This document shows positions 13,946 through 24,831 of a stretch of DNA of 64,000 nucleotides, piece by piece; the stretch's first letter is position 1; every line of letters starts with the position of its first letter. The translations under genes were made by a program, and so were the position numbers. The DNA comes from Anarhynchus alexandrinus (lineage: Eukaryota; Chordata; Aves; Charadriiformes; Charadriidae): the NCBI GenBank assembly GCA_008711295.1, contig VUYV01000007.1, positions 9,040,169 to 9,104,168 on the forward strand, written 5' to 3'. The notes beneath the pieces are model-generated. The model was not told where the DNA came from. It saw only the letters and a program-made list of their open reading frames with translations, and did not search any database.

Positions 13946-13971
13946 ACACCACCACCACCCCTCCCCCCCCC
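13946..13971. repeat. (CAC)n followed by C9 tract
   Basis: A short CAC triplet run (13946-13961) leads into nine C at 13963-13971. The opposite strand is correspondingly G-rich and could form a quadruplex. The flanking open frame on the minus strand (13870-14064) is glycine-rich because of this tract. Confidence 0.8.
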
Positions 13972-14749
13972 AAGACAGAGTAACTGGAAGCCAATAAATA
14001 ATGGGAAACTTGTGAACACAGACAGCTTACAAACTGTAGTAATCAAGTGGAGCAAAATCACCATTAAAAAAAAAAGAAAAAGTAAACAGTCAAAGATTCC
14101 ATAGTCTTATAAATGAAAAGAAAGAAATTGCAGAGTGTTAGAATGGGCTTAAGGATAGCTCAGGCTTGTTCAAAACTTCTTCAGTACTAAAAGGGTTAAT
14201 GTGCTTTAACTTGGGCAGATGGTGGTATCCTTCCAAAAATTTTGAAAGGACTGCCACATAAAGCTGTATGTTCTCTATTACAGACTGATTTTCTTTAATG
14301 TAAGAAAGAGGAATACTGCGGCAACATGAAGGAAAGAATTAAAGACAGGAAACTTAATGGAAAAAGGAATAAAATGAACTTGCCAAAGACTGTTCCAGAA
14401 ACATTTAGTTTCTTCCTTTAATAGTAAAAAATATTATTAGTAAAAAAGTGCTGCAAGCCTATCCTTTCTTGAGTCCTGTAGAGCAACTGATACAATGACA
14501 CCATGGAAAATATTTATTTCAAAAGTAGAAGATAAAAGTAAGAAGTGTAGTGCAAATAAAAGAGGTTTTGTGTACTGAAAATGAATTTATCAGACTGGAT
14601 GGAAGTTACTTCTTCCTCAAAGATCAACCTTTTTTTATACTTCTTATTTGTAACTCTTCTGTAAAAATCACACATGGATTACTGAAATTGGGCTGAAGAC
14701 CCAACGTTGAGAGATGCTATTAATAAGGTGAAAGTTTGGGACATTAAAT
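13972..14749. other. AT-rich DNA, no gene seen
   Basis: The sequence is purine-rich on the plus strand and has no supported feature. It may hold a still more decayed 5' part of the CR1 copy that I recognise from about 14750, but the similarity is too weak to call. Confidence 0.35.
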
Positions 14750-15097
14750 AGGGAGAACTGGATGACTTTGAAGAAGTAATGAAAATAAGGTGAAATCTAA
14801 TAGATTCTAGTAAGAATACCTTTTGCTGTTAGCTGGAACTATAGCATTTGCTAGGGATGAGGCTGTATTAGCTGACAACAGTATGACTGTGCCACCAACG
14901 TGATGTGTTAGTGAAAAAGCCAAGTGCAACCCTAGGACACATGAAGGAAAATGTAATTTCAGAGAGGCTAGCAAAATACCGGTGCTGTTGTAATAGCAAC
15001 TGGCAAGAGCTCATCTATTTACAGAGGAAAAATGTAGCAATGTGAAATCGGGACTATCTTTAGTTGGAGAACAGCACGCAGGGGGTCTCTATATGTA
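14750..15097 (+). mobile_element. Ancient CR1 LINE fragment (reverse transcriptase C-terminal region)
   Basis: Between 14860 and 15016 the sequence follows, in order, the late part of the CR1 reverse transcriptase coding region. Markers are a GTATTAGCTGACAAC-like block, then ATGACTGTG, then a TGATG...GTGAAAAA block, then CCTAGGACACATGA, and GAGCTCATCT at 15007-15016. In one frame the translation keeps the pattern ...VLADNSMTV...NPRTHEGK...RAHL, which mirrors the conserved CR1 region ending ...VRPHLEYC. The match appears to resume at 15066-15097 (GGAGAACAGCACGCAG and TCTCTATATGTA) after about 50 unrelated bases, so a small insertion or local rearrangement is likely. Internal stops and heavy divergence make it long dead. 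Recognition is from memory of the family, not from a search. Confidence 0.7.
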
Positions 15098-18000
15098 ATC
15101 ATTACTCAGGGCTGTAACAATTAACATTGAGTCAAGACTTTGTTTTTCTTTAACAAGGAAAGTATGGTAGGTCACTTCTCCTAATGATGCTCTCTGAATG
15201 TGTTCGATATAAATGATTTGGTAATCTGACAAGTAGGAAGAGTAACATGAAGTGCAAGATTACTTTTTTTTTTCCTAATGAAATGTGTTGGAGATACTAT
15301 GACACTGGTAGCAGGTGGGAGAAGAAAACAGTTCTTGAACTCTTTACTAAATTGATATACTAATCAGAATGACTTTTCCAGAAAAGAAAGAAGAGTCCCA
15401 TTTTGCTTGGACTCTATCTTTCCTATTTTCTTTTTTCAGAAATGGAAGATTAGGAGGTGTCTGCACCAATGTGATAAAATGTTCCCGCGAAATTGTATTG
15501 TATTTTCGCCTTGAGTTGCTGGCGAAATGAAGTTGTTCGTTTTCAGTGCTGCTTTGTTTTTGACCCCTTTTTGTGAATTCTCTGAGGAAAGAAACATATT
15601 CCCATCTTTTATAGTAATCAAATTTATCTGGCATCTCTCAGCCTCTTGCATTACTTATGCTACAGTTGGCCAGCCTTGGGAAGGCTTTAGCGGGTTTATT
15701 TATTTATTGTTCTAAAGTGAAGGTTTTTGACTTGAGGTCCCCATATGATCCTAGGGGATTTTAAGAGAAAAACTGAAAGTGCTTTCTGCCATTATTTTGA
15801 TACAGTTATTTTCTGTGAAACTATTAAAAAAACCCCACACCTCCCAAAACCTAAACAAAAACCCCCATGTGTCTAAACTCCCAAAGAAACATTCAGTATT
15901 GAGGCAGAGAGGAAGAAACTTCATTATCTTAGCTGTGTTGGAAATGTTCTCATTTTGTTCTGAGAAGGTCAGAGAGGCTGATGTCATTCCATTTAGTTTC
16001 AGTGAGAATTTCAGTTTCATAATTATCCGTATGTGCTAATGAAATTTCTTAAACATGTCTAATAGCTCTTAATGTCCCCATGTTTAGTAAATTGCATCAC
16101 AACCTGTAAATATTAGCTATCTGGTGCTAGTTGCTATGAGACTAGGAACACCCTTAAATCTTACTGAAGGGAGAGGATATGGGCAGCTGTGTTCCAGTGG
16201 AACCAGGCAGCTTTTGTAGTTCATGTGTTCAGTATTTTGCTCTAAAGCCTTGTGAAAAATAGCACTTGTATGTTCATGAAACATAGATGAAAATTCAGCA
16301 TAAACAAAACTGGCCCTTGCCCTGTTGGTTGATGGCATCTGTGGGAAGCAAACTGCATTTTGGTAAGAATGATATACAGTGAGGCACATATAATAAATAT
16401 ATATACATATTAGATGTATAATCAGCAAGCAGTCTTTTCTCTCTCCCCTTCTCAATCGAACTGGACATGATGCAAACCATCCTGGAACAAATGACTTAAC
16501 AAAATTTCAAGCTTCTTACAGGCTCAGAGTTTACAACTGGCTAATATTTTCTTAACGTGTTTTGCTTTTTGTGAAATGTCTTTAAAAACAAACAAACAAA
16601 TACGTTTCTATCTGAATTCCTTTTCAGTAAGTGAAGTAAGTTTGAACATCAAGATTTGAATGCATGAAACAGGAACACTGAAGGTGCCCTGTGGCATACA
16701 GCAGAGATTAAATGAAATCAGAGGACTAATACAGAGATGGGTAGTTTTTTGTTTAAAGGTAAAAGAGTTGTTTTTGCAGTGGTGCACTTGCAGCTTGAGT
16801 CTGCTGAAAACAGCCAGTGGGGAAAGAAGCAGAAAGGAATTGACAGTGTTACAGTGGGAAGAACTGTGTGTACTGCAAAACCTGGGTTTTATTGGCTGCT
16901 GCTTGCCATAGAAAATCCACAGAAGGTATAAGATATACTACAATTAGATAATTTAATTAGTCGTGAAAAGTGTAGTTTGTTCAGTAATTTAATGTTACTG
17001 TAAATATTATTTATAGAAAAACATAAGCATGCATCCCATTTCAAATATTTTGCCTGTCTTCCAAGGACTTTCCTAAGGTGTTTCCTTTTGCGTGTTGTAC
17101 AATAAACAGGACATTTCCAGTCATCACAACTTTGATCTTAATGTTCACTAAATTTAAAAACAAACATATCACGTATAAGGAATCCCAAATGTTTAACTCA
17201 TGCGTGGAATGTTATTGAAGACATACACCATAGTATTGGCTATTACAATCTTGGGCAAAAAAGGGAGCAACCTCTATTGCAGAACACAAGGATCACTTAG
17301 AAAACATGTTGCAATAATATTAAGTTGAAGTGGAAATTGAAGACAGAAAACTCAAACTTAAGACAGCCTGTCAATCAGAAAGTCAGCCTGAAGAATATCA
17401 CTAGAGATCTGAGAACAGTGCATTAAAATATTAGTCTTCTGCTTCAGCTCAGTGTAGTATCACCTTACATTTTTTGTGTTTTAAAATAGATTCTCTAGGC
17501 TATTCTTTAAATTAGGTTTAGACAGAAGGAAATTAGCGAAAGGCAAAGAGAAGCAAAGAAAGGTAGTGCTACATAAAAATAATTTTTGTTGAATATACTT
17601 TGTCTTTTTCTGAAAACCCATTTTTTTTAGTTGAATGCCTACTTGACCACATTCTTCAACTTTGTCACAGCTTCTTTTGTAACTTCTGTTTCTATTGCTG
17701 TTTCTTCATCAATTTATTTCTATATTTGAAAAAATGAAATGCTGGTTATAAGGGAAATAAAGCTCTACTGGGGTATCATCAATTATTTTGCTTTCTAATA
17801 CGATTTATTTGACTAACAACCTTAAAAGCTTTGACTGATTTAATTTTATTTTATGCTCATGAAATCCACAGAAGGCTGACCTAGCCGTCTTCCTCATCTT
17901 CTACTTTGTAAGTCCCAAATGGTATTCCCCCTCTGATTCTTTGATCCTATGAAATTTTTCTTAGCGGAGTAAACAATGATAGTAAGAAAATGTTCATATT

Positions 18001-18120
18001 ACATTTTAGATGTACATACCAGTGTAGAGGGATTTTTATTGCAGGAGAAAAATCAAATCCTTGTCACCTAAACTGCTAATTATGTTTGATAAATGTATGG
18101 TATATATTTAATGCAAAGAG
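15098..18120. other. Single-copy AT-rich DNA, no gene seen
   Basis: Short open frames only, the longest 112 codons at 16117-16455 minus. An A/C-rich low-complexity stretch lies at 15823-15869. No mobile element is recognised. Confidence 0.45.
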
Positions 18121-18480
18121 AATTTAGGAAATAATACACCTTGTGTAATTACAGCGACCGAGCTACTTCCATCAATCTAATTTTTCTGATTCAGGTTCAT
18201 TTGCATTGCATTATTTTTATTAAATGAGCTTTCAGTGGAAGCCCTGCTCTCTGTCAAGAAGAAGAATCAAATACTGAAATATTTCAACGTGCATAAATCC
18301 AGTTTGCACATCGCATGCATCATGCATGGCTGCTCCATCGCAATAGGAATGCATACACATTCATAACAGACATGCAAGCATGCACAAACATGGCTATTTC
18401 ACATAGGTATTAAAAGTAGCAGCTGAAAAAAATGTGCCTGTACATAATAAATATATGTAACTTCCCCTTATCTTTGGTTG
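18121..18480. promoter_or_regulatory. Candidate conserved non-coding element
   Basis: The block carries an octamer ATTTGCAT (18199-18206), the core motif of POU factors, next to an AT-rich homeobox-like stretch with TTATTAAATGAG. Several GCATGCAT/ATGCATG repeats follow near 18311-18330 and 18370-18382. It lacks long open frames and low-complexity runs. This texture is often seen in vertebrate enhancers, but I cannot measure conservation. It is a guess from motif content only. Confidence 0.2.
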
Positions 18481-21400
18481 TCTCTACATGTACATATGGT
18501 TGATTGGAACCGCAACAGTTTTCTAATGCCATTTGCAGTGCAGTGGAAGAATTTGGTATGGTAGAGTAGGTTCTGAAACCTCCTTCCACTGGGAAGTTGG
18601 TTTTAGTTCCTTAACAGTATGTTCTAAGGAAGACTGGGCTTCCTGTTGTAACACTAGTCTGGAATGGTCTTGGTCCTCCTACCCTGATTGTATACTCTTG
18701 TTCTTCTAATATTTTCCAAGTAGGAATCAAAACATGTTGCTTTGGTTCCTGTGTGTTAATAAAATAATTTGCCGATTCAACAGAGTAGACTACTCCCTCT
18801 GTCTTGTAAAATGAAATAAATGTGTGATTAAGACAGGTGGGAAGAGAGAAAAGGACGCTATTACAGGTGTGCATAAGCTTCTGTATCAGAAATGGAATTT
18901 TGTGCGTTTCTACCCACTAATGCGACTTCTCCAACTCCACCCAGTATGTTACCTTTTGACACAAAACTGCTGCTGCTGATCCAAAACAGGATACTTGTGA
19001 TCTTAATTAGTATCTCGGAAATGGAGTAACTGTTTAAAGATAACTTTCAGCTCTTTCTCTTTCTGTTCTTTTATATCTTTGCACATTTTCTGTTCTTTCC
19101 ATTTTTGTAGTACTTTTGTGCTGTCACTGTTTTTCACCATAATGCATTGTTGGAAACTGATATCTGATATTTAATGAAAAATAGCCTCTCTTCCCTAATT
19201 CTCATTTCTTCCCACCCAATTTCCAAGCTTCAAATTTTAAAAAAAGTATTTGGAAACACATTTCTAGTGACAATACTTCTAACTCTTACAGTGTATGTAG
19301 TCATAATCATTATTGAAGATTAATATAAATTTAGGTTAGTGTATATACAGATTTATTTAGTAATTTTCTTATTGTTACCTGCTATGGTTAGTTTTCTATT
19401 TGTTGCTCTAAAATGGACTTGCTCTTAAAAATAGAACATTGATATAACATTAATAATTTAATGGATGAGAGTTAAAATAATTCGGATAGAGCAAACAACA
19501 TATTTTCAAATATGACTCCTTTTATGTAGTATCCAGAATTGTTCTCTACTGTCAGTGTATGTGAAGGTGTTGGGTCACACTAAAGAGTCATGCACCATCT
19601 CTCATATGGTTTTTTGTTTGAATAGAGGTTGTTTTCAGGCTCTTGTCTTTTGTATTTGACATATGTGTGAATTTAGGATCACTTCTAAATGTTCGCAATC
19701 ATAATATTTATAATGTGTTAATTTCTTAATTACATTAGGAAATGTTCTTTTATAAATAAATGCAATGTGTTTGGAAATGTCCGTAAAAGAAGCTTACATT
19801 CGCAAATTGTCCTTGATAAGGCATTTGTGACTCGTGGTGAGTAGGCACGGAGTGTTGGTGGGGAAGAGGGAGGTTATCTCATAGCAGTTGTCTTCTCCTC
19901 ACAGCCATTCTTTTATCTCTGGTATCTCCCTTCTGGAGTTCAGGAGCATATAAACTGTGGAAACAGCAAAAAAAGTGCCCTTTGTTACAGCTGTAACACA
20001 TGCAGGGAGAGAAGTAATATTGAAAGAGGGAAAGTAAATAAATTTGGCTGTTCAGAGGTCTCCTTCCTGGTAACTGTTAATACCATGTTCTGTATATAAT
20101 TTGTTGTTCAACTTTAGTTTGTCCTCCCAAAGGCAGAAACTTCTAAACCAGTGATTCTTCAAATACCACCTAGACATCTTTGTATTGTAGCAAATTTGGT
20201 TGATAAGCCAACTTCTGAAAAAGGAACACATCGTAAGATGGCCACTGATAGGAGAAGCAAAGAATATAAGGTGATTCAATTTGCTATCACAAAGTTCTGT
20301 TGCATAGTACAGGTGTTTGACTGGGAGAGATAAACAAATGTGGAACAAGAAACAAAAATCCAAAGTGTAAAAAGTGGAAGAATACAAAGCAGCAGTATTT
20401 GGGAAATGAGTGTCCAGTGAAGACAAAGCTGGAGGCCAGTGAAAACCCCAAAGCAACTCTTTGAAAGAGGGGAGGATGTTGAAACCCTAACATTCGTCAT
20501 GATGCTCAGGAAACTGTTTTGACTATTCCTGCATTTAAACAAAATTAAAAGAAGATACTAATACTGTATATCAGCTGAAAGACCAAGAGTAAGCTGACGA
20601 CTTGTGGCATTCCTACGGTGGAATGAAACTTGAAGATGAAAGGGGAAGAGCCTGCATGTAGGGGAAGGCTGTGGGTAGTGGCTGTGTTGCTCTCCTTTAA
20701 AATAAATCCGTTCATGTTTGTATCTGGAAATAATGTTTTCTGAAGGTTCCTGTTAGTTACCTCTACCATATCAGTGTAATAGGCTAACATCCTACTCTAC
20801 CCTGAATCAAAGAAATATAGATCATACAGCAAATTTATGACTTTCCCTTGTCTTGGCATCAGTGTTGCTTCTCTCTTACTTACTTTACTTCTTACTTAGA
20901 AATCTTGGTACTGTAGGATATCCTATAGTATTTCTAAAAGCACACTCAGCACTCAAGCACTGATGTTAATGGCTGCTAAAGGATTGGACAACATTGGAGT
21001 CATTTTTATGAAGCAGTTGTCATCTGTCCGTTGGAAATGCATAAGAAAATAAGGATAAAATTTGGAGTTTTGATTTGCCAGTTGACTCTTTGTTACTGTC
21101 CAAGCAGCTCTAGAAGTAAAATAAAGTAAATCTCGTAACTGTAAGTTCCTACTACTCTCCCGATTTAAACGTTCTTCTCGCACACAACCCTTTGCAATCA
21201 AAGCAACAGACAAAAGTAAAACAGTTTATTTTTTTTAGAATGGTTCTACTCAGTTACAGATTAAAGTTTTGAGAGTTTCCTTTAAAAGGACACTGACTGC
21301 AGCTTTGATTACTTCAAAATAAGTGGAGGATATTCCATGTAACTTCATTTAGTGTAATGATTAATGTTAATAGATAAAGACTTTTTCCCCCTTAAAATAA

Positions 21401-22094
21401 CTGCAATTCATTAAGTCCAATTCATCGGCAAGAAAGCTGTGAACTGATTGTAAACTGTTAAGTCTTAGGACTAGTTAAAAATAATTCATCATGTGTACCA
21501 AGTGCATTAATTCTGTGGGAAACAAAAAAAGATTAAATAAAATCCATTAGTTTAATGGAAACAACGAGATAATGGCACAGTATCTCTGGTGTGTAATAAT
21601 GACATGTTTTATTTGAATAATAGGATACTGTAAAGAACTACATATGGTTATTGCTAGTGTAAACACTCATGTTTATTAAAGTTTTTTTCGGGTCTAAGTA
21701 GTCACTGGTAATTGTTAAAACTCTTGCAAGAGACATCTGATTTTTTAATATTTTTTTTAACCTTAAACCAATAATTTGAAGCTGAAGATAAAATGTGGAA
21801 AATAATTGCTTATCCTGATCAGATGGCCTGTAATAACTTGAACTTTTCAGATTTCTTAGTAGGGTGCAACAACTTTGCTAACATACATACTTGGTCATAA
21901 AATTACTACAGTTCAACTCGGCAACCTAATATATGCTTCCAGTGATAATTAGAGTGCAAGTATTTCAGTTCCCTACTACATCAAATCAAGAAACAGCAGT
22001 CTGCTCGCTTGTCTTTGGCAGTGGGCTACCCCAGATACTTCACAAGAACATGTAAGAAACTCTATAAAGTGCAACTAATGGATTATTTCATTGA
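18481..22094. other. Single-copy AT-rich DNA, no gene seen
   Basis: Open frames up to 134 codons (20052-20456 minus) have no recognisable domain. The stretch 21370-21720 has dispersed homeobox-like ATTA cores and little simple sequence, so it may be conserved, but nothing more can be said. Confidence 0.4.
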
Positions 22095-23060
22095 TTATCG
22101 ATTTTAAGGCCAGAAGGGAGTGTTAAATCATCTAATCTGACATCCTGTATAACATATGCCACTAAAATTAGCCTAGTTAATTCTGTATTAAGCCCATAAA
22201 CTTGAGTTTAAGTAGAGTATGTATTGTGCTGTTTCAACTTCTCTTGATACTTCAGTGCAGGAAGAATCCATCATTTCCTTACTATTCAGTGAAACATTAA
22301 AATGGTGTACCTTTTTGTTTGAATTTCCTCAGCTTCAACTTGTGGATATTGGTCCTTGTTCTGCATTTTTTGAGGAGTTAGAGCCTTTTACTGTCCGATA
22401 CTTACTGTATATGGAGGTACATTTATACCTTTATAATTTTTTTGATAATTTAAATCTGATTTGGCTCTTGCTTCTTTCAATATAAGTTTTTTCTTCAGTT
22501 TTTCAATAGGCTTTTGATGCTGGGCACCAGAATTGTGTGCAGTATTCCTATATTGATCTCATCAACACCATATACAGACACAAAATCTCTTTCCTATTCG
22601 GTTTTCCAGCAAATAATGTTAGGGGTTTTTTTACCAGTCCATTACACAGAGATCTTCTGAATCGTTTTGTCTTTATAGTTCTGAAATACTTTGTCTTTTT
22701 ATTCCTAGGTGTAATTATTTTGTATTGGAATATTTAAAAATCTGGAATATTTGAATTGGTCCTGTTTAGAGGACAGTAGTAGTTCAGACCATGCTGAACA
22801 AGATGGTGGCTTTCTCACAGCTTTTACCATTCCCCCAGCTTCTGTGTCATCCACAAGTTTTATCAGCAGTCCTTCGCAAACACTGGAAGGCTGATCCTTA
22901 TTGGCTCCCAAGCAAAAATACCCATATGGTGATTACTCAGACCAATGCTTTTTTAGCCTTGTCAATCAGCTAGTTCTGGATAGATTCTACCCACGGCTTA
23001 TTGGTAGATTATTGTTCAAATTTGTTAATTTGTGTTTTTATAGTACTAAAAAAGAAGACA
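22095..23060 (-). mobile_element. Ancient CR1 LINE, about 1 kb, minus strand
   Basis: Read on the plus strand, the segment follows the reverse complement of an old sauropsid CR1 in the right order. The 3' end is near 22101 (TTTTAAGGCCAGAAGGGA), followed by ATCATCTAATCTGAC and CCTGTATAACA. Then come CTTCAACTTGTGGATATTGG near 22333, GGGCACCAGAATTG then AGTATTCC at 22522-22548, GTGTCATCCACAAG at 22843-22856 with TTTTATCAGCA, and AGCTAGTTCTGGATAG near 22969. Together these cover the 3' untranslated end and the C-terminal half of the reverse transcriptase. No frame stays open, so the copy is dead. Divergence is much higher than in the CR1 at 30283, which fits insertion long before modern birds. 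The left end is clear. The right end fades out between 23050 and 23110. Confidence 0.8.
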
Positions 23061-24812
23061 GAACTTTTATCTTTTCCATCACTGTCAACCCAAACTTTTT
23101 ATCTCATAAAAAATAAAATCTGGGTGGTGGTTGTCTCTCAAGAACTTGGAACTTTGCTGATGCTATCTGTATTGTTGTACCATGATGAAAGAAATTATTT
23201 ATTTAAGAAATTATTCTATAATGGCTTTAAGTTTACCATTAAAATATATTTAGTTCTAAACTAATTTTTCTGTTTTCCTTTCTGACAGTTGTCAGATTTT
23301 CAAAAAGAGGGGCTATCAGCTGTGTGAGAGACAACTTTACTATTTCAGTGGCTCTGAAGTCACGCAATAAAAAGCATAAAGGGAATGTTTTTGTTGCTCA
23401 AAGCATCTAATTCTGTATGATTTTGAGAAACACTATAAATTAGTGGCCTGTTGTAAAATTCTCTGGTTAGATTGAATTTTAAAATACATGATAAGGGAAG
23501 CTGTCTTGTATACTTGAAAAGTTGTCCAGTGCAGCAGGATCGTATTTGCTTCTATTTTTTCATAAAAACAAAATAATAAATATTCATGTGTTATTGTTTT
23601 GGCAAACTCTTACACTGAAGCTATCTATTCTCTTCTTATTATTTAATAGCATCTTCTGGATTACTTAGTGCCTTTGATTCTGTTGCAAAGTTAACTGCTG
23701 TTTAACAAAGGAAAATGTTTTGCAATGTTAGAAGAAATACTTTGTAGGGGAAGAAAGCACTAAATGAGCTTTTTAGATGACCTCCAGAGAAAGGCTTGGG
23801 AAAAATAAATTGCCTTCTCAAGTTTTGGGTGTCTGTTTAAAATATGATCTAGCAATTTTATTGAATTAGTTGAATTTTATTTTTAATCAGTTCAATTTTA
23901 TTGAACTACTTAAAGTTTTAAACTATTATGGTATTTCTGCTATTTACAACAGGAGATGGAAGTTTGAATTATGTGTTATTAAGCTTCCACTTAAATTAGC
24001 TTATTGAGCAATTAGCAAGTGTGTTAGTAAGTGATTTAACAAATGAATTAATCACTGTTATCTGCTGGTATAGAGTCTAGAAGGCTAAAGGCACCTCTGT
24101 GATTTGTGCTGGTGTATATTGCTAACGTGTATGTCTGATTATTAAATAACTTCTTTGATCAACTCCTTTTATAAATTTAATATTGGAATTTTGAGAAAGT
24201 ATTTTTAATAGATTATCCTGTTTGTTTAATTGGACTAGAAATTCTGTATTTGGCAAAAATTGCAGCCTATTTCAGTCAAACTTTTCAGGCTGATCAACTA
24301 TAGTTATTACCCAGTAAATCACTAAAAAATAGTGTTATTTATAACCTTGAATACTTTATGCTTTTAGAAAAAATTAATCAGTAATTCAGAGACATTAAAA
24401 TTCTAAACACCATGAAAGTGCATCTCTGTGAATTTAATTCTTAATGCCTTATAAATTAAAAGCCTTTGTAACAGTTTTCTTATCTGACATAACAGTTTAA
24501 CAACTGTATTCTACCGAACTTTATTTTATATATATAAAAAAATTAACTGAAAATCCCTCTGAACTGTGTTGTTGGCTTTGGTACAGGGCATGAAATAATT
24601 TTTCCATCTTACCCCACCGTTCTCCGAAGGTCAGACTTTAAATTGGGCTGTTACTGTCTTGCTGCAGAGTTTCCAAGCTACGTTAATTTTTGGTCTGCCA
24701 TTGATGGATGGAGCAGTTTGAATTCTGACATGCAGCAGCCTGACTGGAATGACCTGCAGAGGCAGATGTCAGCCTGTTATTTCATGCCCGTTTGTCAGAA
24801 AGAAAAACCAGC
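23061..24812. other. AT-rich DNA with a short hairpin, no gene seen
   Basis: A perfect 7-bp inverted repeat (AGTTCAA at 23889-23895 and TTGAACT at 23901-23907) encloses five bases. The same CAATTTTATTGAA string also occurs 40 bases upstream (23853-23865), so this is a small local duplication. No coding or RNA gene is seen. The first part may contain more decayed CR1. Confidence 0.4.
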
Positions 24813-24831
24813 TTTTTTTTTTTTTTTTTTT
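24813..24831. repeat. T19 homopolymer
   Basis: Nineteen consecutive T. On the minus strand this is a poly(A) run, but no AATAAA lies just upstream of it on that strand and no retrocopy body is recognisable. I call it simple sequence. Confidence 0.85.

Noticed and set aside
18471..18485. TCTTTGGTTGTC, similar to the start of miR-9
   Set aside because: The match stops after about 9 bases (miR-9 continues with a different sequence) and no precursor hairpin is visible.
20052..20456. 134-codon frame on the minus strand
   Set aside because: No domain, and overlapping frames of 60-88 codons run in other phases, as in random sequence.
22219..23264. Several 60-88-codon frames
   Set aside because: They lie in or beside the ancient CR1 copy and do not follow its original reading frame over any length.
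24813..24831. T19 as a minus-strand poly(A) tail of a retrocopy
   Set aside because: No AATAAA in the right place on the minus strand and no recognisable gene body.
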